In this document: in pieces, positions 26,082 to 34,499 of the stretch
Layout of the letters: each line of letters begins with the position of its first letter
Position numbering within the stretch: position 1 is the first letter of the stretch
Assembly (NCBI GenBank): GCA_902518835.1
Contig: CABYHH010000007.1
Span: 1 to 46,864, forward strand
Length of the DNA stretch: 46,864 nucleotides
From: an uncultured Pelagibacteraceae bacterium
GTDB taxonomy: Bacteria > Pseudomonadota > Alphaproteobacteria > Pelagibacterales > Pelagibacteraceae
Direction: 5' to 3'
Notes under the pieces: generated by a model
What the model saw: the letters and a program-made list of their open reading frames with translations, nothing else
Told to the model about the DNA's origin: nothing
Databases searched by the model: none
Position numbers and translations under genes: made by a program

Positions 26082-26922
26082 ATATATAGAAAGTTTGATT
26101 AAAGCCGATAAAATTAAACATACAGTTGATAAAAGTATAAACTTTCAATTTCAAATAGGATCAAAAACATTAGGTGAGGAAAAAGTTTTAATTGCCGGTC
26201 CATGTTCAGTTGAGTCAAAAGATATGATCATAGATGTTTCTTTAAAATTAAAAGAAATTGGTGTTGATGCCCTAAGAGGTGGTGCTTATAAACCTTGCAC
26301 ATATCCTGTGAGAAAATCTGTAAATGGTTGGAAAGAAGGGTTGCAGAAAGAAGGTCTTGAATATTTATTGAATGCAAAAGATAAATCTGGCCTGCCTATT
26401 GTTACAGAGGTTATGGATGCCTCGAAAATAAATTTAGTATCAGAATATGCGGATATTTTTCAGGTAGGTACAAGAAATTTCCAAAACTACACGCTTCTAG
26501 ACGAACTTGGAAAACAAGATAAGCCCATCCTATTAAAAAGAGGCACGTGGGGAACTTTAGATGAGATATTGGGAGCATGTGAAAGAATTATTGAAGGTGG
26601 AAACACTAAAATTGCAATATGTTTAAGGGGTGTTGTGGGCATGCCAAGCTATAGGCATATTTTTCCATCAACAAGATGGGCTCCAGATTTAATGATGATT
26701 CCAGCACTTAAGGAATTTACAAATATCCCAATTATATATGATCCAAGCCATGCTACTGGTTATAGAAATTTTGTTTTACCAATCTCAAAAGCTGCAATGG
26801 CACTAAATGTGGATGGATTAATTGTTGAATGCCATCCAAAACCTGAGAAATCTATAAGCGACCCTGATCAGGCTATAACATTTAATAATTTAAAAAAAAT
26901 AAAAGAACTCTTCAAGAATTAA
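26068..26922 (+). CDS. DAHP-synthase-like (class I-beta) PEP aldolase with altered aldose-phosphate site
   Basis: Family members condense phosphoenolpyruvate with an aldose phosphate to make a 3-deoxy-ulosonate. The 284-residue protein shows I-A-G-P-C46-S-V-E-S (metal Cys), L-R-G-G-A-Y-K75-P, T-E-V-M-D, I-F-Q-V-G-T-R-N, L-L-K-R-G-T, D-P-S-H-A and I-V-E-C-H-P, the frame of Thermotoga/Bacillus-type DAHP synthase without ACT or chorismate mutase domains. The segment that binds the erythrose-4-phosphate phosphate is normally K-P-R-T-S-P; here it is K-P-C77-T-Y-P. The substrate is therefore likely different. It is the last gene of the operon, so it probably serves glycan rather than aromatic synthesis; the latter is not excluded. 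Confidence 0.85.
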   Translation: MTKNEYIESLIKADKIKHTVDKSINFQFQIGSKTLGEEKVLIAGPCSVESKDMIIDVSLKLKEIGVDALRGGAYKPCTYPVRKSVNGWKEGLQKEGLEYLLNAKDKSGLPIVTEVMDASKINLVSEYADIFQVGTRNFQNYTLLDELGKQDKPILLKRGTWGTLDEILGACERIIEGGNTKIAICLRGVVGMPSYRHIFPSTRWAPDLMMIPALKEFTNIPIIYDPSHATGYRNFVLPISKAAMALNVDGLIVECHPKPEKSISDPDQAITFNNLKKIKELFKN

Positions 26923-27121
26923 CCTTAATTAATTCAGCTTTTGTATTTATATATCTATTCTTCCATCTAACTCCCACGGACCTGATTTAAAATTTTTTTA
27001 CTTTTCATATCGAAAACTTACAAATATTTGCAACGTTATTTGCGGTAGCCTTTATCATTTTTTTTGCTAGAGAAATATTTCCCATATTATTCCATCCAAT
27101 CTGAACTATGAGTTTAATATC
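26923..27121 (-). pseudogene. Remnant of a NeuB-like sialic/nonulosonic acid synthase N-terminus
   Basis: On the minus strand, 27121-27005 reads D-I-K-L-I-V-Q-I-G-W-N-N-M-G, then I-S-L-A-K-K-M-I-K-A and A-N-I-C-K-F. This matches the start of a NeuB subgroup (E-I-G-W-N-H-M-G-D ... L-A-K-K-M-I ... C-K-F-Q). After a TGA, a second frame gives S-G-P-W-E-L-D-G-R, and a third gives T-K-A-E-L-I-K, both in the order expected of that subgroup. There is no start codon, at least two frame changes and two stops, and the fragment ends where the convergent DAHPS-like gene ends. Only about 70 of some 340 residues survive. It differs from the intact neuB at 30530-31600, so it is not a recent duplicate. Confidence 0.8.
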
Positions 27122-27141
27122 TCTATTTTTTTATTATTTAC

Positions 27142-28866
27142 TTAAAGTTTAATTATATGGTCACAAAATGATAAATTTTCCATTTTATGCGAAACTATTA
27201 CCATAGTTTTTAAACCTTTATACGAACTAATAGTTTTCATAATTAATTTTTCACTTTTAGAGTCCAAAGAAGTTGTAGCTTCATCAAAAACCAAAATTTC
27301 TGGATTTTGATAGAACGCCCTTGCTATTCCTATTCTTTGTCTCTGCCCTCCAGAAATATTTAGTCCACTCTCTCCTAAAATAGATTTTGTTTTTTTTGGG
27401 TAATCATTAACAAAATCAAATATATCTGCCATTTTTAATGAATTAATGACCAATTCTTTATCTATTTTTTCTTCTTTAAGACCAAAAGCAACATTTTTTT
27501 CAATTGTATCATTTAGAAAATGAATTACTTGACCCACATATCCAAATTTTTTTCTCCAACTTGTAAGACAATTGTTAATATTTTGATCATCTGCTCTCAA
27601 AATATTTTTAGAACCATCTAAATTTTGTAATCCCATAATAATATCAATAAGTGTACTTTTTCCTACACCACTTTGTCCAAAAATTCCTACAGATTGATTT
27701 TTAAAAATTTCAATTGATATATTTTTCAAAATTTCCTTTTGGGTATCAGGATAAGAGAAAGAATCTATATTTAAGAAAATTTTATTTTTAAATTCAATTT
27801 TTTGTGAGTCTTGAATTGTGTCAATTTTATCATTCTCTAAATATTTCAAAATTTTTTTAATTGAAACATCACCAAACTTGACTGTTTGTGAAGAAGATAT
27901 TATTTTTGAAATGGAAGGAAAAATTTTTATTGAAGCTGCAACAATTATACCAATGACAAAAATTATATAATCTTGGGAATTTAAATTAGACATACTTAAG
28001 GAAATTATAATTAAAAAAATTATACAAATTGCTATAAATTCCATTATTGATCTTGGCATTTCAACATAAACACTTTTAGGGATATTTGTTTTAGTCAATT
28101 CTTGATTGTGAAAATTATACTTATTAACAAAGAAATGTTCTACGCCTAAAATTTTAATTTCTTTGATAGAACTAAAAATATCTCTTAAAGTATTAATTTT
28201 TTTAGCAAAATGAACTTGTCTTTTTTTTCCTAATTTAACTAACTGTTTTTTCGTAAAAAATAATATTAAAATTCCAGTTATTGAAAAAAGGACAATTATA
28301 ATAAAACCTTTTAACTTTATTGAATATAAAACAATTAGTGAAACAAATGTAAAAATTATGACTTCAGTGAATATTTGTATATAGGCTACATAAATTGAAA
28401 TAATTTGATTTATTTCCTCAACGAGATCCGAAATCAGTGCAGAAGAATTTTTTTGTGTGTGAAAGTTTAAATTTTTATTAATTATTTTTGTTATGATATT
28501 TGATGACAAGTTTTGATGAAATGAAAATAAAAAATACTGCTGATAATATGAGGTAAACAATGTAAACAAGAATTTAATAAGAAAAAAGCTAATGATTATT
28601 AATGATGAATAAAGTATAATTTTAAACCTAAAGGTTTCAAATTCTCCCAAAAAATCTGTATTTTCAATAAATGAATAGTACTTAAGTCCAATATCATAAT
28701 TTTTAAGTAATCCTTCATCTAAAAGAATTGCTATTAAAGGTATCACAATTCCTACCCCCAAAGTCTCTAAGATTGTTAAAATTAAAAGTAGAAAAATTAA
28801 AAAATAAAATTTTTTTCGCTCTGCTCCTTGTGTAATCGCATATAATTTAAAAAAGTTTGTTATCAT
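27142..28866 (-). CDS. ABC exporter half-transporter (MsbA/PglK type), probable glycolipid flippase
   Basis: Membrane domain fused to ATPase, 574 residues. Hydrophobic helices lie near residues 20-48, 82-105, 158-182, 186-206, 272-292 and 300-315. The nucleotide-binding domain has Walker A G397-Q-S-G-V-G-K-S-T, signature I-S-G-G-Q-R-Q-R, Walker B I-L-V-F-D-E-A, and the H-loop V-S-H near the end. Homodimers of this type flip lipid A or undecaprenyl-linked oligosaccharides. No Wzx was recognised in the window, so this could be the exporter for the glycan. It is the last gene of its block; the gap downstream holds only the NeuB-like remnant. Confidence 0.9.
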   Translation of the reverse strand: MITNFFKLYAITQGAERKKFYFLIFLLLILTILETLGVGIVIPLIAILLDEGLLKNYDIGLKYYSFIENTDFLGEFETFRFKIILYSSLIIISFFLIKFLFTLFTSYYQQYFLFSFHQNLSSNIITKIINKNLNFHTQKNSSALISDLVEEINQIISIYVAYIQIFTEVIIFTFVSLIVLYSIKLKGFIIIVLFSITGILILFFTKKQLVKLGKKRQVHFAKKINTLRDIFSSIKEIKILGVEHFFVNKYNFHNQELTKTNIPKSVYVEMPRSIMEFIAICIIFLIIISLSMSNLNSQDYIIFVIGIIVAASIKIFPSISKIISSSQTVKFGDVSIKKILKYLENDKIDTIQDSQKIEFKNKIFLNIDSFSYPDTQKEILKNISIEIFKNQSVGIFGQSGVGKSTLIDIIMGLQNLDGSKNILRADDQNINNCLTSWRKKFGYVGQVIHFLNDTIEKNVAFGLKEEKIDKELVINSLKMADIFDFVNDYPKKTKSILGESGLNISGGQRQRIGIARAFYQNPEILVFDEATTSLDSKSEKLIMKTISSYKGLKTMVIVSHKMENLSFCDHIIKL

Positions 28867-28874
28867 TTAATAAT

Positions 28875-29873
28875 TTATCTTTTTGAAAATTTCTTATTAA
28901 AATTTCGATACCAACTTATAAAAAGTTTAAGGCCATCATCAATTGTAGTTTTATTTTTATATTTAAAATATTTTTCTGACTTTTTTATATTAGCAAAAGT
29001 TTTATAGACCTCACCTTTTTGCATTGGTTTAAAGTTCATCTTTGCTTTTAAAGCTAATATTTTTTCAATTTTTTTAATTAATGATAAAAGTTTTATAGGT
29101 TTTGAATTACCTATATTATATACTTGATGAAATTTGTTATTTTTATTTATAATTTTTTTTATCAAATTATTTATTCCTAATACTGCATCATCTATATAAG
29201 TAAAATCTCTATAATGATTCCCTTTATTAAAAACCATAATTTTTTTTCCCTCTAATATATTTTTGGTAAATTTATATATAGCCATATCTGGTCTTCCATA
29301 AGGACCATAAACTGTAAAAAATCTAATACCTGCTATTTGCATATTGTACAAACCACTGTATGTTTCAGCCATTAATTCATTAGTAAGCTTTGTTACCGCA
29401 TAAAATTGTTTAGGTTGATTAACTATCATTTTTTCAGAATAAGGATATTTTTTTATTGAACCATAAACACTACTTGAGCTTGCATAAATAATTTTGCTTA
29501 TTTTGAGACTTTTGCTTATTTCTAAAATATTCAAAAATACTTTTATGTTGTCATCAAGGTATTTGAAAGGATTTGACAATGAAAGTCTCACACCTGCTTG
29601 TGCTGCTAGGTGAACAATTATTAGAGGTTTAAATTTTTTTATTATTGAATTTAGTTTTTTCTTATTCTTTAAATCTAAATTAACAAATTGGTGTCTTTTA
29701 TTTTTTTTATCATCTTTTAGTTTTAAATCTTTTATTCTATCTAACTTTAATTTTTTATCATAATACTTATCAAAATTATCAATTGACAAAATCTGATATT
29801 TTTTATCTTTTAATAAAGACTTTACTAAGTGATAACCAATAAATCCTGCAGAACCAGTAACTAAGATTTTCAT
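28875..29873 (-). CDS. UDP-glucuronate 4-epimerase-like nucleotide-sugar epimerase
   Basis: Extended SDR of 332 residues. G-S-A-G-F-I-G-Y-H, D-N-F-D-K-Y-Y-D, H-L-A-A-Q-A-G-V-R-L-S, A-S-S-S-S-V-Y-G, Y-A-V-T-K (YxxxK) and G-I-R-F-F-T-V-Y-G-P-Y-G-R-P-D-M-A follow in the order typical of UDP-glucuronate epimerases, the closest named group. It would supply UDP-galacturonate from UDP-glucuronate. Its stop region and the next ATG overlap as ATGA with the GT2 gene upstream in transcription. Other hexuronate or hexosamine 4-epimerases share much of this pattern. Confidence 0.85.
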   Translation of the reverse strand: MKILVTGSAGFIGYHLVKSLLKDKKYQILSIDNFDKYYDKKLKLDRIKDLKLKDDKKNKRHQFVNLDLKNKKKLNSIIKKFKPLIIVHLAAQAGVRLSLSNPFKYLDDNIKVFLNILEISKSLKISKIIYASSSSVYGSIKKYPYSEKMIVNQPKQFYAVTKLTNELMAETYSGLYNMQIAGIRFFTVYGPYGRPDMAIYKFTKNILEGKKIMVFNKGNHYRDFTYIDDAVLGINNLIKKIINKNNKFHQVYNIGNSKPIKLLSLIKKIEKILALKAKMNFKPMQKGEVYKTFANIKKSEKYFKYKNKTTIDDGLKLFISWYRNFNKKFSKR

Positions 29874-30529
29874 TTTAAAATTCTAAAACCATTAATAATT
29901 GCTAATAATAATTTATAATTTCCAGTAATAATATTTCCAAATCTAGGTTTATCTAATCTTGGTTTGATTTTAATTTTTAATTGTTTTATATTTTTTATAT
30001 TATTTAAGTTATTAATCAATATTTCTGTACCAATTGAGTTATAAGTAAATACTTTTTTATTTGAGCTGAAAATATTACTATTGTATCCTTTTAGACCACA
30101 AAATGGATCTTTAATTGCATATTTTTTATCTAAAATATAAGCAAATATATTTTCAATAAATCTCTGTTTATAAGGACGTACTCCAACTACTATCTGATAA
30201 TTTTTTTTAAGATATTTAGTAAATTTGATTATATCTTTATAATAGAATTGATCATCTGCATCATATGTAACTAGAAACTTATAATTTTTTTTTAAAGAAA
30301 AGTTAATTCCTTTATTAAGTGAGCCATCATAACCTAATCTATATCTGTTATTTATTATTTTTAAATTTTTAGAATTTATTTTATTTAATATTTCAAAAGA
30401 TTTATCACTTGAGCAGTCATTTATTACAATTACATCTCCAAGTCTCAAGCATTTTAAAACAACACTTTTTAAAGTTTTTTCTTCATTGTATGCAGGAATT
30501 ATGATTGATAGCTTTTTATTAAATAACAT
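29870..30529 (-). CDS. Glycosyltransferase family 2, short DPM1-like
   Basis: The 219-residue GT-A protein begins L-S-I-I-I-P-A-Y-N-E-E-K-T-L. I-N-D-C-S-S-D-K-S and N-N-R-Y-R-L-G-Y-D-G-S-L-N-K-G follow, then V-T-Y-D-A-D-D-Q-F as the DxD motif. The size and pattern match dolichol/polyprenyl-phosphate sugar synthases lacking the membrane domain, so it may load a sugar on a lipid carrier or act as an ordinary transferase. It starts directly before the neuB stop, with no spacer, and ends in an ATGA overlap with the epimerase gene. Confidence 0.87.
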   Translation of the reverse strand: MLFNKKLSIIIPAYNEEKTLKSVVLKCLRLGDVIVINDCSSDKSFEILNKINSKNLKIINNRYRLGYDGSLNKGINFSLKKNYKFLVTYDADDQFYYKDIIKFTKYLKKNYQIVVGVRPYKQRFIENIFAYILDKKYAIKDPFCGLKGYNSNIFSSNKKVFTYNSIGTEILINNLNNIKNIKQLKIKIKPRLDKPRFGNIITGNYKLLLAIINGFRILK

Positions 30530-31600
30530 TTAATATTTCTTAACATCCTTCATCCTAATCACATCACCATTTTTGATATTCTTAATAATTTTTTTACCTA
30601 ATATATCTTTAGCCTTATATGGAGGAAGAGCATTTAATGGACAAGGTCTCAAAAATATCAAATCAGATCTATTTATTCTTGAGCCCTTTTTAATATTTTT
30701 ATTAACTCTTATTGCGCGTTTTTGAACTATAGCGGGTTGGATTTCATTTTTTTCAATAACTTTTTTTCCATTACCTAGTGATTTTTCTAACTCTCTTGCT
30801 CTATTAATCATTTCCTTCCATGTTTCAGGATTCATTGAAAATTTATGATCTGGTCCATCCAAGCTATTGTCAATAGTAAAATGTTTTTCAATCATTCTGG
30901 CACCTAGTGTAATCGCTCCTAAAACTGTACTATGGCCACTTGTATGATCACTAAGTCCTAATATAACATTTGGAAATTTTTTTTTATATAACTTTAAAAC
31001 ATTTAAATTGATAAAATTAAAATTATCTTTTGAATTTGTATAATTGGTGTTGCATTGCATAAGGCAAATTTGCTTATTATTTTTTTTCAAAATTTTAATT
31101 GCCATTTCAACTTCTTTAAAATTGGATGCACCTGATGCTAGTATCACGGGTTTTTTTTTTTTTGATATATATTTTAGAATATCATGCCAGGTTATATCAC
31201 CAGATCCAATTTTATAAACGGATACATATGGATCTATATGATCCACCATATCAAAATCATATGGGCTAGTAAAAAAATCAATACCTACTTTATCACATTC
31301 TTTTTTTAATATTGGTGTCCAAGATAAGTTGATTGATGCATCTTTATAAACTTCAAAAACGCTTTTTTTCCATTTAGCTTGATGGGATAATTTACCCTTA
31401 AGGGATTTAAAACCAAAATCGCTTACTATCGTCTCTGCAGAAAAATGTTGAAATTTTGCAGCATCTGCTCCTGCAGCTTTAGCAGCATGAATTAATTCTT
31501 TAGCTCTCTTAAGTGATCCATCATGGTTCGCTGCAATATCAGCAATAAAATAAGTTTTTGATTTGTTCGAGATAGTTTTTTTATTTATCTTAAATTTCAT
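30530..31600 (-). CDS. neuB: Nonulosonic acid synthase (NeuB/PseI/LegI family)
   Basis: Condenses PEP with a six-carbon N-acyl amino sugar to a nine-carbon nonulosonic acid. In the 356-residue protein, F-I-A-D-I-A-A-N-H-D-G-S and D-A-A-K-F-Q-H-F begin the barrel. Y-K-I-G-S-G-D, I-L-A-S-G-A-S, G-L-S-D-H-T, I-E-K-H-F-T and D-H-K-F-S-M-N-P-E follow, and the SAF (antifreeze-like) domain has R-A-I-R-V-N-K-N-I-K-K-G. A TTG at 31606 gives two more residues; the ATG at 31600 is preferred. The start A-D-I-A-A-N-H-D-G-S resembles PseI/legionaminate types more than sialic acid types, but I cannot tell which. A run of 13 T (31151-31163) encodes four lysines. Confidence 0.91.
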   Translation of the reverse strand: MKFKINKKTISNKSKTYFIADIAANHDGSLKRAKELIHAAKAAGADAAKFQHFSAETIVSDFGFKSLKGKLSHQAKWKKSVFEVYKDASINLSWTPILKKECDKVGIDFFTSPYDFDMVDHIDPYVSVYKIGSGDITWHDILKYISKKKKPVILASGASNFKEVEMAIKILKKNNKQICLMQCNTNYTNSKDNFNFINLNVLKLYKKKFPNVILGLSDHTSGHSTVLGAITLGARMIEKHFTIDNSLDGPDHKFSMNPETWKEMINRARELEKSLGNGKKVIEKNEIQPAIVQKRAIRVNKNIKKGSRINRSDLIFLRPCPLNALPPYKAKDILGKKIIKNIKNGDVIRMKDVKKY

Positions 31601-31602
31601 AA

Positions 31603-33648
31603 TCAATTTAATCTTGAAAACGTAGATTGAGAAACTGGTCCTTTAAGAATAGATTTTGATTTTATTTGTTTTTTTTTAAATTTTGATATTTTTTTTATAA
31701 TAATTTCAAATTCTTTTAAATAATTTAAAATTATTTTTCGAGTGTGTGCAGTGCTAACATAAATTGTATTAGTAGCCAAAATATTCTTCTTCAACATTTC
31801 TTGTGTCAAATATGTTTTCAAAACTTGATGATCATTATCAAAAGTAAATGTTGGCATAGCATTTAATCCTGAAATATTAATATTTATATTATATTTTTCA
31901 CAAATCTCTTTCCATTTCTTTTTTATAAATTCTCCAGAGCGATTAATTTTGTTCCATGGTTTTGTTTTTTCCATTATTTCTATGGTTTTTAAAGCTGCCG
32001 AAACTCCTATTTTTTCAGTCCAAAAAGTACTGCTGACAAATGTGTTTTTTGCTTTTTTCATAATTTTATTTTTTCCCAAAACTGCTGTTATTCCATAACC
32101 ATTTCCAATTGCTTTTCCAAATGTTGCTATGTCAGGATTAACCCCATATTGTAAATGTAGACCACCAAGATTATATCTAAAACCTGTTGTACATTCATCA
32201 AATATAAGAATTATTTTATTATCATTACAAATTTTTCTAATTTTTTTTAAAAAATTATTTTCTGGTTTAAAATTTCTAGAAACTTCCATTATTAAAGAAG
32301 ATATTTTATTTTTATTATTTTTAATAATATTTATTAGTTCATTGATTTCGTTATATTTAAAAGCTAGGATGCTATTTTTTAATGATTTGCTTACACCCTC
32401 CGTCTTAATCCCTTTTAATAAATGTTGATCTACTTTTTTATCAACTAAATTATTTGCTAAATACCAATCATTCCATCCGTGATAACCACAAAAGATCACT
32501 AAATCTTTTTTTGTAAAAGCTCTTGATAATCTAATTGCGATTGAATTAGCGTCGGCGCCAGTTCTTGCAAATTTAACCATATTAGACCACTTATGAATTT
32601 TAATTAGTTTTTCTGCTAAAATTATTTCATCAGGATTGTTTAATGTTGTAAGATTACCGGACTTTATTGCTTTAGAAACAGACTTATTTACTTGAGAATT
32701 GTTGTATCCTAGAATATTTGTTCCAACTCCCATAAAACTCAAGTCCAAATATTTTTTTTTATCTAAACCCCAAATTTTACAACCTTCTGATTTGGTATAA
32801 TAGGTCGGCCAATTCTCTGGTAGAAAAATCTCTGGTCTTTTAGATAAAAGCATATTACCTCCTGGAATTACTTTTTTTGCTCGTTGCCAATATTTAAAAT
32901 TTTTTGACATTAATGACCCTTGATTATTAATAATATCTTTATTTATTTTTGATAAATCCTTATTTTTTTTTAAAATATTTATCATATCATTCATAGTAAA
33001 ATCTATATTTTGTATTTTTTTAAGAAGTATTTTTATAAGTTTAAGATCTTTTGATTCATCAACTGATAACCTAAAATTTGATAAATTGTTTGATAATTTA
33101 AAATTAAATTTTTTCAATTTTTTACTTCGCTTAATAAAAGGGGTTACGTGCTCTTTATCATGCGAAGAAGTTGCATTTTTATAAGCTAATTCAAGAGATC
33201 TAAAATTAAAAACTTCTACATCAAACCCATCAGGATAAGTATATTCTAAAGTATTACTTACATAATCAAATTTTGTTTTAAATTTTTTATTATCTATTTT
33301 ATTAATAAATTTATCAATAATTCTATGATCAACAAAAGGACAATCACCAGTTATTCTTATTATGATTTTCGATTTATCTTTTTTCGCAATTTTATAATAC
33401 CTATTAAGTACATTTTCCTCACTTCCACGAAAAACTTTTACTTTACTATTTTTAAATAATTTACAAAGCTTGTTATCTTCAGATTTAGTTGTTGTGGCTA
33501 AATAAAAACTATTGATTTTTTTGGATCTAAATAATCTTAAAAATAAAAATTCAATTAAAGAATAATCCTTGTTTATTTTTTCTAAAACTTTATTTGGATA
33601 CCTTATGGAACCACATCTTGCTTGAACTATTACAGTTATATTTTCCAT
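31603..33648 (-). CDS. Fusion: SpsF-type cytidylyltransferase + glutamate-1-semialdehyde aminotransferase-like protein
   Basis: A 681-residue bifunctional protein. Residues 1-235 form an SpsF/NeuA-like CMP-sugar transferase (V-I-V-Q-A-R-C-G-S-I-R-Y-P-N-K-V, R-I-T-G-D102-C-P-F-V-D107, N-F-R-L-S-V-D). Residues 247-681 form a class III PLP aminotransferase of the GSAM type: K-V-I-P-G-G, R-T-G-A-D-A-N, G-Y-H-G-W-N-D, I-F-D484-E-C-T-T-G-F-R and T-F-G-K512-A-I-G-N-G with the Schiff-base Lys. An internal Met at 247 (base 32910) would begin a normal aminotransferase, so the fusion is end to end. Between neuB and an aldo/keto reductase, it probably supplies the sugar amino group and CMP-activates the nonulosonic acid. 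Confidence 0.89.
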   Translation of the reverse strand: MENITVIVQARCGSIRYPNKVLEKINKDYSLIEFLFLRLFRSKKINSFYLATTTKSEDNKLCKLFKNSKVKVFRGSEENVLNRYYKIAKKDKSKIIIRITGDCPFVDHRIIDKFINKIDNKKFKTKFDYVSNTLEYTYPDGFDVEVFNFRSLELAYKNATSSHDKEHVTPFIKRSKKLKKFNFKLSNNLSNFRLSVDESKDLKLIKILLKKIQNIDFTMNDMINILKKNKDLSKINKDIINNQGSLMSKNFKYWQRAKKVIPGGNMLLSKRPEIFLPENWPTYYTKSEGCKIWGLDKKKYLDLSFMGVGTNILGYNNSQVNKSVSKAIKSGNLTTLNNPDEIILAEKLIKIHKWSNMVKFARTGADANSIAIRLSRAFTKKDLVIFCGYHGWNDWYLANNLVDKKVDQHLLKGIKTEGVSKSLKNSILAFKYNEINELINIIKNNKNKISSLIMEVSRNFKPENNFLKKIRKICNDNKIILIFDECTTGFRYNLGGLHLQYGVNPDIATFGKAIGNGYGITAVLGKNKIMKKAKNTFVSSTFWTEKIGVSAALKTIEIMEKTKPWNKINRSGEFIKKKWKEICEKYNININISGLNAMPTFTFDNDHQVLKTYLTQEMLKKNILATNTIYVSTAHTRKIILNYLKEFEIIIKKISKFKKKQIKSKSILKGPVSQSTFSRLN

Positions 33649-34493
33649 CTTCTTATGTCTAAATGTTTTTTAGGTATTCCCAAATAAATATTTTTTGGAA
33701 AAACTGAGGATTTTTTTTTAAATGAATTAATTATACTGGTCAACTGATCTGTATTGTCAACTCCAAATACAACTCCATTAATATTTCTAACATTTTTTAT
33801 AAAATTTATAGCTGCTTGATGTCTTGAAATTTTGTTTTTCAAACACCAATTTTTATATTTTTCTAAAACAAATTTAAAGTTTGGTAAAGTTCTTAATTTT
33901 TTATTATCATCCAATAGTAATAACCCTTTCATAAATATTGATCTAACATGAACTTCGATATTAAGTGATTTTAATTTATCTATTTTTTTTGTTGAAAGAA
34001 ATCTTCTATCCAAAACACTTAACGGAAGCTGGATAATATCAGGTTTTATAAATTTTAAAATAAAATCAACATCATTAGGTTCATACACGGAAAAACCAAT
34101 TTTATTAACTAATTTATTTCTTTTTATCTCTTTAAGAATTTCGACAATTTTTCTTGTATTTCTCTTTTTAAAAAAATTTATATCATGAATAAGTAAACCA
34201 TATAATTTTGTTATTTTTAATTTTTTTTTTGATTTATAAAACTCATTTAGCATAGTTTTTTTTAACTCTTTTTTTTTAATATTTGAGATTTTGGAAATAA
34301 TATTTAAATCTTTATATTTTAAATTTCCTATAATTTTTTCAGCATTCTTATATTTCGGAGCTGTATCAAAAAATTTAATTTTATTTTTATAAGCAACATT
34401 AAGAATATTAATAAAATTTTTTTTATTTATCTTTTTAGATTGATTCAAGGAATATAAAGAACTCGCATTAGCTGTTCCAAGTATTAATTTCAT
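33636..34493 (-). CDS. Aldo/keto reductase
   Basis: NADPH-type reductase of 285 residues with the complete AKR tetrad: D43 and Y48 in F-F-D-T-A-P-K-Y, K68 in I-S-K-I-S, and H103 in L-L-I-H-D. I-I-Q-L-P-L-S-V-L-D-R-R, V-R-S-I-F-M-K-G-L-L and V-V-F-G-V-D-N complete the barrel. It overlaps the fusion gene by 13 bases and sits directly downstream of pseB. AKRs are regular companions of SpsF/GSAM/NeuB clusters, where they probably act on the dehydrated UDP-sugar or its amino derivative; the exact step is not established from sequence. Confidence 0.9.
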   Translation of the reverse strand: MKLILGTANASSLYSLNQSKKINKKNFINILNVAYKNKIKFFDTAPKYKNAEKIIGNLKYKDLNIISKISNIKKKELKKTMLNEFYKSKKKLKITKLYGLLIHDINFFKKRNTRKIVEILKEIKRNKLVNKIGFSVYEPNDVDFILKFIKPDIIQLPLSVLDRRFLSTKKIDKLKSLNIEVHVRSIFMKGLLLLDDNKKLRTLPNFKFVLEKYKNWCLKNKISRHQAAINFIKNVRNINGVVFGVDNTDQLTSIINSFKKKSSVFPKNIYLGIPKKHLDIRRWKI

Positions 34494-34499
34494 CTGAAA

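Noticed and set aside
27038-27051. TGCGGTAGCCT-like string resembling the ops element of JUMPstart sequences
   Set aside because: It is the reverse complement of codons in the NeuB-like remnant (K-A-T-A), deviates from GGCGGTAGCGT and is not upstream of an operon on that strand.
31601-31606. TTG start for neuB (and similar TTG starts at 3565, 8071, 9743, 42323)
   Set aside because: In each case an in-frame ATG just downstream gives the family's normal N-terminus and better spacing to the preceding stop. The TTG at 18004 was kept because no such ATG exists there.
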